Shown: positions 35,099 through 45,561 of the stretch, in pieces
How positions within the stretch are numbered: the stretch's first letter is position 1
Layout of the letters: the number at the start of each line of letters is the position of its first letter
Assembly (NCBI RefSeq): GCF_000275845.1
Contig: NW_006766919.1
Span: 34,002-98,001 of the forward strand
Length of the DNA: 64,000 nt
Direction: 5' to 3'
Origin: Dichomitus squalens LYAD-421 SS1
Lineage: Eukaryota; Basidiomycota; Agaricomycetes; Polyporales; Polyporaceae
Translations under genes and position numbers: made by a program
The notes under the pieces: generated by a model
Database searches by the model: none
What the model saw: only the letters and a program-made list of their open reading frames with translations
What the model was told of the DNA's origin: nothing

Positions 35099-35566
35099 AT
35101 GTCTCAGCAGGACACTGAACAGAACGCCATTAACACCCCCGCCTTCCCCCCGAATCCGTCCCTGACTTCGGTCGCTACGACCGCCACGACCACAACCATT
35201 ACCTCTACCACTCCGCTGCACAGCGCATCGTCCTCCCAGCGCCAGCTCCCGGTGCAGAAGGACTACTCCCAGGCCTTCGGCGCGCTGCAGTCGCAGTACG
35301 GCTGGGGCCCGGCCACCTCCGTCTCGACGGTCAACAAGCTGAGCAAGGAAGAGAAGGAGAAACGTGAGCGCGAAAAGCGCGACAAGAAGGAGAGAAAGGA
35401 GCAAGAGAAGAGGGAGAAGAAGGAAAGGAAGGAACAGGAGAGACGGGACAAGAAGGAGCAAAAGAAGAAACAGAAGGAAGAGGCGCACTCGACGGGCCAG
35501 ACTGGCACTGAAGCTGGAGGGTCACAGGACCCCGAGAGCGTCTTCGAGACTTCGTCCGCCAACTAG
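35099..35566 (+). CDS. Small Lys/Glu-rich protein with long charged helix (155 aa)
   Basis: I do not recognise a named family. Residues 1-50 are Thr/Ser-rich and disordered. Residues 55-75 hold a short ordered-looking motif KDYSQAFGALQSQYGWGP. Residues 80-128 are almost only Lys, Glu, Arg, Gln and Asp (KEEKEKREREKRDKKERKEQ and onward), which predicts a single alpha-helix or coiled coil. The tail is acidic and Ser/Gly-rich. One exon with a TATA box upstream and good local context argues for a real gene. Composition makes similarity searches unreliable, and function is unknown. Confidence 0.7.
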   Translation: MSQQDTEQNAINTPAFPPNPSLTSVATTATTTTITSTTPLHSASSSQRQLPVQKDYSQAFGALQSQYGWGPATSVSTVNKLSKEEKEKREREKRDKKERKEQEKREKKERKEQERRDKKEQKKKQKEEAHSTGQTGTEAGGSQDPESVFETSSAN

Positions 35567-36626
35567 GGTTCGGAAGAGAGAACACGGTGCGAGGGAAGGA
35601 GTAGGAGGACCTACAGGGTGGAAGATTTTTATCGGACTTCGCGCCAATCCCATCTCGTGCTGGACGGCATCGTACACCTATCTCAGATAGTCTGATCTTG
35701 CTGTACGCCGCAGATGAAATTTTAATCTAGTGCCTGTCCGTGTCACTGGAAGCTTCCGCGAGGGCGAACAAGAGGTTGAGATAGAACGTAAGCTACCTGA
35801 TAGCGAGGTCACTTCTGGATCACATACCTGGTGTCCCTGAGCAAAGCACTGCAGGGGACCACACGAGTGTGTCATCCTGTCAATCAGGGAACCGATACAC
35901 ATACCGGAGTTTCCAAGTTTTGCAAGAGGTATGGAGGACGGGAGCCCCAGCTGGAGGTCCAAACCATCTGAGGGCTGACTGAGGTGGATAGAGACAGTAG
36001 TAGCTGCGATCGCCGGTGAAGGTGCTCCAACCCAGCGAAATGAAGTCGATACATCCGGGCTCAGTCAAAGCGGAACATGAGCCTGGTTTGTAGCTTGTCG
36101 AGAATATCTGACGCAATGCGGCAGGGGACTCGCCCGTTATGCTAGCCTAAGTCAGATCCTCCGCAGCCGGACAGTTCATAACGTCATAACTCTCCGAATG
36201 ATTCACAGTCGTGAACATCGCAGACCACAGCTTTTGATGTAGCTGGAGCAGCCCCTCTGCGTATCACGAAGGTGAGCAAGGCACCTTGGGAAGAGGGATG
36301 TAGCGTGGCGACACACCAGTTGCCACCACTCCTCCCCAGGCGTCAACGAAGGGAAATGGGAGATACAATCGCACGCCCACCAAGAACATCTCGTCGTCCC
36401 ATGTCATTATCGTGAGCTCCGTCCCGCCCTCCGACTCAGTCGGCGGGGCCCGCGCGCTAGTCTTACATACAAGTGAATCGGAACGAGTCGCGATACAAGA
36501 GAAAGGCGAAAGAAGAGGAGCAATACAGTCCGGAAGAGCGTTGCGCGATACGCGAATAAATATCGGACACGGGGGAGCAAGGAGCGAATGTCAGGCAGGC
36601 CGAAGAGCGGGAGGTGAGGGGCGGTC
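35567..36626. other. Intergenic between convergent genes
   Basis: Lies between the 3' ends of the Lys/Glu-rich gene and the minus-strand seven-helix gene. No gene seen. Confidence 0.45.
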
Positions 36627-38088
36627 TCAGTGCCGCCAGAACATCCACACATCTAGGATGTCCTGTAAATAGGTTATGACATCAGTCAATGTCCAAACCA
36701 TCGAAGATCGGTCCGTGTGATGTGTGATACGCGGAGATCAGGGGGAGGCGGAAATGAAATGGAAGGAAGACTCACTCTCTGGGTGCCGAAGACGAGGAAC
36801 GCAATCAGTGGCACTACATGGGAAGAGTGATCCCGTTAGCACTCGGAAAGAAGGCGAGAAGTCCGCGCGGATCAGACTCACTAAGAGCGATGATGACGTT
36901 TCCCGCGAAGAACGCGACATTCGACAGGAAGACTCCAGCGCAGCCTATGCCGACGACGCAGACGAAGCTGAAGATCGCGACACGGACGAGCAGCGAGAGG
37001 GGGATCTGGCCAGGTCGGTCAGACCCGCGCAGCGCACGCCAGTTCCGGTATAGCACGGTCGCTATGTAAACTGCGGGCGAAGTCCATGGTGAGCTGAAAT
37101 GTAAGTGTTTGGAGGAGACGTACTGTCAAATACGACCATGACCAGGAGAATAATCGCCACGATGATGGCAATGATGTTGCCACTGCAAATGCTGGCTCAG
37201 GAACGACGGCAGACGAAGACCAGGGCTGAGGTCACTCACGGCCGACCGGATGAGATGGTGCAGTAAACGAAATGACCTGCACGCTCGACGGTGTTGGGAT
37301 GCAGGGTTCCAATCTGGAGCTCAAGGTTGGATAGTCCCCACAGAAGTAGTACATGTCACTTACAACCAAGATCGTGATGACAGCTCCGAGCCACGCAACA
37401 TATGGAGCAACTAGGAGCTAGACAATGTTCAATGTGAGGGGCAAGCTAAGTCTGGCGATTGTTATCACTCACCAAGCCGTTGCGGACGTAGTTGCGCGAC
37501 TTAACTTTTGCGGGAGGCGCGAGGGCGCTAGATAAGGTGAACCATAGCTGCAACACGAGCGCGAAGGTAGACATAGCGACGCTGCCCATTCACGTTAGCA
37601 CCCACAGCATGCCTGTAACAGAGTGCTGATTCTACTCACAGAACGGGTGCCGCGTAGATTAGTGAAGCCTGCGTGAGGCAAATGGGATACGCAGGCGCCT
37701 CCTTCCTTGTCTGTTGCCCGGTGAAAGCACTACGTCCCTTCTCAGAAAATATGGCCCGGAGACGGTTTATACACACTTACAGTAGCAGGTAGGAGATGCA
37801 GTAGATCAACCAGGTGATGCAGAAATTCAGCCATGTAAAGTGCCTGTATATTTTCCGCGCGAATAACGCCGTCAGGAGGACAGCGAGTAACCCAATGCCT
37901 CCAGTAGCCTGGAAGGCAATGAAGATATCCAACTCCGTGAAGTCCGCCGAAGCCTACAAGCACAAGCATTGTCAGACGCGATCACCACCGCGCAGTTATC
38001 CGCCCAACGACGCGACGCAGTACGGCTAAGTAAGCAAAGGACGTACCTGGGTCGGCTGGTCGCTAGCCCGCAATGCAAAGACGGACAT
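36627..38088 (-). CDS. Seven-transmembrane receptor-like protein (287 aa, 10 exons)
   Basis: Exons on the minus strand: 38088-38047, 37953-37781, 37729-37640, 37581-37473, 37417-37364, 37313-37240, 37182-37124, 37070-36882, 36813-36776, 36662-36627; total 864 nt. All introns are GT-AG (50-113 nt) and phases agree throughout. The start is MSVFALRASDQP. Seven hydrophobic helices are visible: FQATGGIGLLAVLLTALFA; LNFCITWLIYCISYLLL; ASLIYAAPVLVAMSTFALVL; VAPYVAWLGAVITILV; IIAIIVAIILLVMVVF; VAIFSFVCVVGIGCAGVFL; and GNVIIALMPLIAFLVF. The protein ends DILDVWMFWRH. The layout resembles a group of small agaricomycete seven-helix proteins, perhaps G-protein-coupled receptors. No pheromone or nutrient receptor motif was recognised, so the ligand is unknown. 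Confidence 0.82.
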
Positions 38089-39325
38089 TTCCTTCAACGC
38101 ACTCCGGCACGTAAAGGCAACCTGGATGTGCGACGAGACAGATACGTTCTGGCGGCAGAGACTAAGTAGGGCCCCAAGCAAGCTCCAGACCAGCCGGGAG
38201 AAGAGAATGAATAGATAAACGGACGACGAGCCAGCGCGCTGCGATGGTCTCGCGCGGAGAAGAACGAAGGAGAAGGGGGACGCGAGCGAGAAGGTGGGGG
38301 AAAGACGCAAGACGAGACGGCGAGCGCCAGGCGCTGCTGAGGGGACGCGCTGAGGGTGCTGGGCCCATGACAATCTAGTGGGAGGCGTGATGGCGTGGAG
38401 CGGGATCTCGACGACGGCGTGCCCGCTCTGGTTACGCCCCTTCAGCCAAGGAGCGGCTGGCCCGGTTACAGCCAATTGGCAACAGCATCAAATGATGCGT
38501 TACCGTACTGTATAGCTTAATCTGTCCGAGGGCTGTGTAATCGTGGTCAGGTCGTGGTCGACACAGTAAGTACAGAACACCCGCCCACCGGATTATCGTA
38601 AGGAATCAACGACCTTAGCGCCCGTGCACTAGCGCTGCCTTGCTGCCATCAATTCACAGCAACAGGGAAGGTCAGTCTACTCATACTCACGCATCTAACT
38701 CGATACGCATCTTGTGTGCGCATTCATTGACAAAGAAGACTTCTCCCCAACTTTTCTAATCGTGAATGCGAAAGTGTGTTCGTGTTCTGCTCACGGTCTG
38801 CGCTTCTCCACCTGAAACGACAAAGCATCACAAGCAGTGCTAGTCCGGTGCTCCACGCTAAACCCCCGCTGGTCCTATTTGACCGGAGGCAAGCCGCCTC
38901 GCATATATCGCACTTACCGGCTGCTTTACCAACGAAAGCAATATCCCTTTTCCAAAACGCAAGCTCATGCACAGAGCATACGACAGTGCATATGGGATGC
39001 TCAAATCGATGTACATGGATCCGGATGGGGGTTGGGGTCACGCAATCTGATTTGCGGCCCCGTCAGCATAGTATCCCGCGCACATTTGCTGCATGGGACT
39101 CATGAAACAAGTCGTTTCACCATGTTCGCAATCAAATCACAACGCTGCGTCTCTTAAATAGTTCGCGAACGCCCTCAGGTGCCTCCAGAGAACCTAACGA
39201 TCGCAGAGATCAGTCTGAACAGAACAAGTCACAAATGACGAACACGACACCATGATACACCAAGCAGCCATGACGAGAGCCTCACCGATAGTAGTTCTCC
39301 TCCTCCAACTCACCACAATGTCATC
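38089..39325. other. Intergenic, about 1.2 kb
   Basis: Promoter side of the seven-helix gene and 3' side of the next minus-strand gene. No coding region supported. Confidence 0.45.
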
Positions 39326-40048
39326 TCATTGTCTCCGCGCGTCCCGATGCCACCTGAAAATCACCAGCGGGACCAAGTCCCATATCTCGCGCATCCCGAC
39401 TGTCATGATCTTCAACGTCATAATCGCCGCCGCGAGCTGACCGCCCGCCGCAGCGTCCAGCGCCCTACTCTCCACCGCCGCGCTCCCCACGCGCCCGACG
39501 GCCATAACATACACCGGAGCGACCAGCAGCGCGAGCTTGATCGTGGTGGCCCCGTCGCGGATCAACGACCAGCCCATCTCCCTCGCGGCAGGAGCCTGTG
39601 CGTGGGCCAGTGCTGAGCCGGGTGGGGGCGTGTGAGTCTTGCGGATGTCGGTGTCGAACAGGAGCTGGAAGGTGAATACGGCAAGCATGGTGGGGAAGTA
39701 GCAGATGAGGGCGGAACACCCCCCAACGAGCATCGCGGCGACGAGCGTGGGGTACAGCGCGTAGACGGGCTGCGCGGCGTACAGGGCGAACAGCGTGCTC
39801 GCGGAGGAGGCGTACGAGCAGAGGACGACAAAGCAGCCGATCACAGTGAGCATTGTCAGAAGTGAGGAGGACCAGCTGAAGGGCAGCCGATGTGGCGCGT
39901 CTGGATGTTGTGGTTGCAGCGGATTAGGCTGGACCGCCCGCGCAGTGCGTGGATAGGGGCTATCGTCATTTCGGTTCAAGGAAGTACGTCGATTTGGAGG
40001 TGCAGCCTGAGATCGATTGGTCATCGGAGGTGGACTGCTCCCAGGCAT
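39326..40048 (-). CDS. Hypothetical four-helix membrane protein (240 aa)
   Basis: Single exon. The first 55 residues are polar and Pro/Arg/Asn-rich (MPGSSPPPMTNRSQ...), probably cytosolic. Hydrophobic helices follow at about 60-80 (LLTMLTVIGCFVVLCSY), 85-110 (LFALYAAQPVYALYPTLVAAML), 112-130 (CSALICYFPTMLAVFTFQLLF) and 170-185 (TIKLALLVAPVYVMAVG). A last segment, IWDLVPLVIFRW, lies near the C-terminus. No cleavable signal peptide is evident. I recognise no family. A short C-terminal extension by splicing cannot be excluded. Confidence 0.65.
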   Translation of the reverse strand: MPGSSPPPMTNRSQAAPPNRRTSLNRNDDSPYPRTARAVQPNPLQPQHPDAPHRLPFSWSSSLLTMLTVIGCFVVLCSYASSASTLFALYAAQPVYALYPTLVAAMLVGGCSALICYFPTMLAVFTFQLLFDTDIRKTHTPPPGSALAHAQAPAAREMGWSLIRDGATTIKLALLVAPVYVMAVGRVGSAAVESRALDAAAGGQLAAAIMTLKIMTVGMREIWDLVPLVIFRWHRDARRQ

Positions 40049-40890
40049 TGCGGCTGTACGAAGATCTGTGTAGCGGATGTAAGGCGCAGCCGGGGCGTCC
40101 TGAGGCTGTGTGCGTCGGATTCCTCAAGATATGTTGGCTTGCACGTATAATTAAGTGTCACTCACGTTTGCCTTGAAAGACCTTTGAGAAACACAGCCCA
40201 ATGAGGCTTCTGCGTCCACTACGAGTTACAGTATGACAGAACCAAGCTTCGATTCCACCGGTGTTTCCGTATGTAGGCGCCGCGCCACAGTCGTGAATGT
40301 GGATGTACCTGGGTCGACACCTAGGTCGGTAACCTCTTCCTGGTTGTAGAGATGCGATGCAGGAGGCACGCCTTGTGTCGTCAGCTCAGAGGCTTTTTGG
40401 TGGTCAAGAGGAGGAAGAGGTTGTCGCTGGCTTCGGATGGAATGAAGTGAAGGACCTGGCCGGCGGTTACCTCGTGCAGTGACGTCTTCCACGCTCCGGC
40501 GCTAAAGCCAACCTAAGTCATGAACTGATGATATTCAGGTCCTCTTGACAACCCTTCGTGCACAACTAAACAGACGGTCACCCTTCCTACATTGACTTCG
40601 GGGCATTCACCACAGCATCATGTGCCATAGAGCGGGAGAATACGAAAGCGTAAACATAGTATAAGCGAAGGCATGGAGTGCTCATACTACAATTTTGCGA
40701 CGGATGGCAGCAATATCGTAACACCTCTCCTACATAGTCAAAGCAGCAGCCCTGTTCCGCCATCCCCAGCGCCATACGGTCACGACATGCCAACCGACGC
40801 ATGCGCCCTCATGCGAGTGCGAACCGATATAGGAGATGCATGAGAGTCCGACGGCGGGTTCTACTTCTCGTGAACGTCGTGGATGGTCGT
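40049..40890. other. Intergenic
   Basis: Promoter side of the minus-strand membrane protein and 3' region of RPS10. No gene seen. Confidence 0.45.
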
Positions 40891-41472
40891 CTACTCCCGG
40901 GGTGCACCGCGGCCGACACCAGCAAACTGTGGCCGGAACTCGCCAGGCGCACCACCCTCCTTCTTCCTGTAGTCCTCGCGATCGCCGCGGGGAGGGCGGT
41001 AGGCGCCCTCGCCGCCGGGGCCACGCACCTGCGCCGGGCGAGGCGGGCGAACGGCCTTTTTGTGCGTTGAAGGAACGATCTCGCTCGGGAGGTTCAACCT
41101 ACAAAGGGCCCTTGTAGGTTAACCACTGGAGAGACACAGGCACCACACAGATAAGGGATGGGAAGGCGTACCACTCGCGAAGGTAGTCAACGCCCTCGGG
41201 AGTGAGGACGTAGTAGTACCACTGCCAAGAGAACTGCGTCTTCACGAGACCTTTGGAAGTAAGGCTCTGCAGGGCCTTGATGACTTCGAGGTTAGGCACA
41301 TCAAGTTCCTCGTGCTTGGGGGCGTTGTAGTCCTTCTTGGCGACCAACACGCCCTCTATTGTTCGGCAAGACATCCATCGTCAGGGATGAGGGATGATCA
41401 TGGGAGGAGATGGTACAGACCCTTAAAGAGGGACTCGTAGATGATGCGCCTGTGAGACTTCGAAATGATCAT
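40891..41472 (-). CDS. RPS10: 40S ribosomal protein S10 (eS10), 147 aa, 3 exons
   Basis: Component of the small ribosomal subunit head. Exons on the minus strand are 41472-41421, 41355-41172 and 41098-40891 (444 nt). The spliced protein begins MIISKSHRRIIYESLFKEG, runs through VLVAKKDYNAPKHEELDVPN, VIKALQSLTSKG and TQFSWQWYYYVLTPEGVDYL, then REWLNLPSEIVPSTHKK. It ends in the typical Arg/Gly/Pro-rich tail (GAPGEFRPQFAGVGRGAPRE). Length and order match eS10. The second intron's 3' splice site lies inside a near-perfect palindrome. A probable 5' leader intron lies upstream. The gene shares a 575-bp divergent promoter with the LRR gene. Confidence 0.97.
41096..41120. repeat. Near-perfect palindrome over the RPS10 intron 2 acceptor
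   Basis: Nine-base arms AACCTACAA and TTGTAGGTT surround AGGGCCC, whose outer bases extend the pairing except for one mismatch. On the gene strand the right arm contains the TTTGTAG acceptor, so the pre-mRNA could fold the 3' splice site into a hairpin. Confidence 0.8.
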
Positions 41473-42047
41473 GCTGGGCAAACTAAGGTGTTTGGGTCGG
41501 AAGCTGGACAAGACGTATACTCTCGTCAGACACCGTACGCACAGCCTATGCAAGGGACTCACTGCGAAGCTGTTGTCGCACTTTCTCCGGCTGGAGAGCC
41601 AATCGTCAGCACCTCGTTCTACCATCCCAGTCCCGTCATCCGATCCTTCAATCGGCAATCCAACCTCATGAACCCCTCAAACCGCGCCCAAACCCATCTC
41701 ATACCGTCCAGACAGGTCATAAAAACGAGCGCGAACACTTACATTGGCGTGAAGCGGCGGCAGGGCCTTGCGATTTGTCTTGAAGTCCTAGCGGGAGCGA
41801 TACGCGTGCGGTCTCTCAGCGTTGCTAGATTTTCGGACGAGCGTGGGCGCTCTCTGAGCCACGTGGAGGAGTCGGTGCCCCGGGACGCGCTTACCGGGGT
41901 CAGGACGGCACGCGCCGAACGCGTTCTATGGGCGCCTACACCGTTTCAGCATCACCCGTACGCCAACCTTCAGTACTTCGTACTCAGTCCCGAGCCTCGG
42001 TTTCATCGTTGTATTCCCCTGCGGCCCCTTGCGCCATCGTCGTCTGA
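41473..42047. promoter_or_regulatory. Divergent promoter RPS10 / LRR gene, with possible RPS10 leader intron
   Basis: About 575 bp separate the two start codons. On the minus strand a donor GTAAGT at 41742 and an acceptor CCTTAG ending at 41483, ten bases upstream of the RPS10 ATG, could define a 260-nt 5' leader intron, common in ribosomal protein genes. This is inference from splice motifs only. Confidence 0.4.
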
Positions 42048-45000
42048 ATGTCCCGTCTCCCACAGCCATCCTTGTCTAGGCCTGGAGGCGTGCGATCACG
42101 CCTCCAGAGCAATCCTTCCACCCCAGTCCCACGCTCGCCCGTTACTCCCCTCGCAAAGCCTCGCGCGAAGACTCCCGTAGCTGCCCCGTCTCCGACGCTC
42201 CGAACACAGCCTAGTCTGAAGAGCCTGAAGTCCAGGTCGCCCACGAAATCACCTGCGAAGAAGCCACATCCTCTCCCAGCCGAAGAGGATGTTCCCCCAT
42301 CGCCGAGGACGCAGCTTAGCATCCGCGAGCAAATCGCATTGAAACGCGCAGAGGCGAAGAAGATTGCCAAGTCGCCCGTGAAGGCAGAGTTTGAGAGCTT
42401 GGAGGACGCTTCCCCGCATACGTACAATCAGCCTGTGGCGCAGGATGTTGACCTTGGGCGATGGTCTATCAAAGAGACAATTGAGCGTGGGCGTAGCAGC
42501 GGTAAGTTCATCGTTTCCTGGTCGAGCGGGCATGTCAAGCAACACAATACGAGTTTCGAAATTTTGGCTGTCTGGCTACCCACGAGCGTGGTCAGAAAAT
42601 AGTTGCCTGAGGGGATTGGATCAAACAGTGTGGTCATGCAATGTTTTGTAGGTTGTCTCCCACGAATATGCTTGACATGCCTGCTGCGCCAATATGGTCT
42701 TCCGTAGCGGGCTTGAAGTATTCATCGTTCAAGGATATTCTTACAAGGCGCAATCAATCTCTCGTCTCGCGATCTTCCATGCCTGCCCTCGGCACTATTC
42801 GAGATCCACTTGGGTATAAAACCAGAGCCACTAAAGTCTGTCCCGGTTGAACCTCCAATCAGTACGTCCACATCCGGAGCCTCAACCCGCAAGGCGGATG
42901 CACCCTCGTGGTATGACGCACAAGACCTTGAGATACTCAAGGCATGGTCCAACGAGATTGTAGAGATACAGCCCGAGATCTCCATGTTTGGCTCGCTCAA
43001 GACGGTCGATGTACGTTCCTCTATCTACATTCACCGTATCGGCAGTCGGACTAACTGCCGCAGTTACACAACAATAAATTAACCTTCCTGCCCGACTCGT
43101 TCGCAGACTTGATGTCCCTCACACACGTCGACTTATCCCACAACCAGCTAACGGCTTTGCCCACCAACTTTTGGGCCTTGCCACACCTAGCCACTCTCAA
43201 CCTTTCCCACAATTTCATCGCTTCCCTGCCATTCAATGAGCCGTTCTTGAACGGCTCCAAAACCGTCGATCGCACGAAGGACGCTCGAGGAGACTGGTTC
43301 TCGCAAACTATCACGCGGGCAAGCGAACCATTACCCCGCCTTGTCTCTCTCGATGTCTCTCACAATCCTCTTCCTGCCTCTGCAATTGACCATCGGATTC
43401 CTGCGCTGCTATCTAAGGTCTGGCTGTCCGAGAACCCTTTAGGCAAGAGCGACGCACTCCTGCGTGCCCTTGGCCGTCTGGAGAGGCTAAAGGAACTCCA
43501 TATGCTGCGAGCAGACGTTGGCGACGACAGCTTCCCCACCTCCCTGTTTTCCTCTGCCTCCGGGAACCTCTTTCCTTCGCTCAAGGTCCTGGACCTTGAG
43601 GAGACGCACGTCACGCGACCAGCTGTCGAGTCCGTCTTCACGCCCAACGCAATCAGACAAACGGTGCAGTTCGATGTCACGAGCCAGGAGCCTCCAGACG
43701 GTGTCCTTCGCATCATCGTTGGTAAGCGGGTCGTCAAGGAGGCTTGGGAGATCGAGGCGGAGCGCAGGGCAAAGCTCCGTCGGGCACATGTAGCGCTGCC
43801 CAACGACGCCAACTCGAGCCAGCAAGAGCCAAAGCGCGAAGTTGCCAAGGAACCTTGGGAGATCGAGGCCGAGCAAGGCTTGCTCACGGAGGGAGCCAAA
43901 CGACGGGTCCGAGCTCAGGCTATCGCCGCAGCGGCATCGTCATCCACGTCGTCGACGAAGTCAACGCCCTCGTCCCCACAGAAGCCCAACGCAACACCGA
44001 AGGTCGCAGAGAAGGAGCCATGGGAGATCGAGGCTGAGCAAGGTCTGCTTAGCGCAGGGGCGCGACGGCGTGCCCGCGCTGCTGCAATAGCTCAGGCCGC
44101 TGCTCTGTCTACCAAACCCGAGTCTTCCCAGCAGTCTGCTCTTCCCCGAACCCCACGCACGCCCTCGCCCTCTGCACAACAGTCTCCAGCGACTGTAGCG
44201 TCGGCGTTAGCCAATCCCCAATACTACGACAAATTGGCCCGAACGCTGACCCTCCCGCCCTCCGCAGCTCCCCTAAAGGCGGCCCACTCGCGCTCCTTCT
44301 CTCTCGCCTCGCCAGCACTGAAACGCGGACCGGCCTCTCCCGTCTCCGAGCTTGCATTAGCGATACCCGCCCCGACCCTTCCCCTAGCCGCCATCTCCGC
44401 GCAGCCGCTCGCACACAATCTCAAGGTCCTCATCCTCTCCAAGCGGCGCGCGGACCCCTCTTTCAGCATCCCCGCCGACGTCGCCCTTGCGCTGCCCTAT
44501 CTTGAAGAGCTTTCGCTCGAGAACTGCAACCTGGCCGACACCGTCGCTGTCTCGTACACTCACGCGAACGACTCCGCGTCCTCACCGGCAGACAAGCGCA
44601 CGAGCGAGCCCATCATCCCGCTCATCGCGCGGCTCTTCCCGAGCCTCAAGACCCTCGACCTGTCATACAACGCCCTCACGTCCGCGTGCCTCACCCCCGC
44701 AGCTCTTACCCAGCTCATCTTTGCCGACCCGACGCCTCAGCTCACTTCTGAAGATGAAGTTGTGCCCCCGTCCGTGCGCAAGGGCCTGAGGCAGCTCCGC
44801 CTACGAGGCAATCGCCTCAATGAGCTAGATGGGTTCCGGGCGATCGCAGAGCGGTTCAGGGGGAACAGGGACGTGCCGGAATGGAGGCTGGAGGAACTGG
44901 ACTTGAGGGACAACGAGGTCGGGAAGTTGCCGGCGGAGCTTGGGTTGCTGCCGTTGGATGTGTTTTTAGTGGATGGGAATACGTAAGTGCTCTCTTGTCT

Positions 45001-45121
45001 TCCTTCTGTTGTTGGGGGGTTACTGATGTGGGTTTTCAGATTCCGCATACCACCGAGAAGGGTGTGGGAGAGGGAGGGTACGAAGGGCTTGTTGAGCTGG
45101 CTAAGGGGTCGTATCGAATGA
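42048..45121 (+). CDS. Leucine-rich repeat protein (905 aa, 4 exons)
   Basis: Exons 42048-42501, 42748-43010, 43064-44982 and 45040-45121 total 2718 nt. The N-terminal 110 residues are basic and Pro/Ser-rich; a helical stretch (SIREQIALKRAEAKKI) follows. LRRs start after the 246-nt intron (AINLSSRDLPCLPSALFEIH) and continue as LHNNKLTFLPDSFADLMSLT and LDLEETHV. The middle holds three related helical repeats around (K)E-P/A-WEIEAE, two of them WEIEAEQGLL followed by an Arg/Ala-rich helix, at roughly residues 445, 485 and 540. A second LRR block follows (LKTLDLSYNALTSA, LRQLRLRGNRLNEL, LEELDLRDNEVGKLP). The layout is that of the cytoplasmic SHOC2/LRRC40-like scaffold group; a specific orthology is not claimed. 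No signal peptide or membrane helix is seen. Confidence 0.85.
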
Positions 45122-45561
45122 AGGAGTTGGATCCGATGTTGAACATGAAGTCAAGGATTGTGTTTCATGGATGGTTCTGCTATACCCTTCCCTTGGACGT
45201 GAATCACCCTGGAGCACGGTGAACCGCCCGGAGATCTATCACAGGCTTATAGCAATACCCCGTGATGTAGTGAGGTGTTCGTACAAGGTGTTTGGCCTAC
45301 GGCAGAATGATGCGCTGGCTCTGATTCGTCCAAGACCCTCCAAGACCATGGCTCTGCGATGATAGGTTGCCGTTGGGATGGAGTTGCTCGTATCAGATAA
45401 GATGACTGGAGTGCCGCCTGGCGCGAGAGCACGCCAGTCTGATCAGCAGCAGCACAGTGCGCTGCGTACGCGCACCGTACTTATATGGGCTCATGTTCTC
45501 CCTTTAGCCTCACTACCCCTCACCCACGGTGCTGAATGGTCGCCATCGACTGCTCATCTAG
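45122..45561. other. Intergenic, promoter of the ATM1 gene
   Basis: About 440 bp between head-to-tail genes. A TATAT lies near 45,481 (CTTATATGGG), 80 nt upstream of the ATG. Confidence 0.45.
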
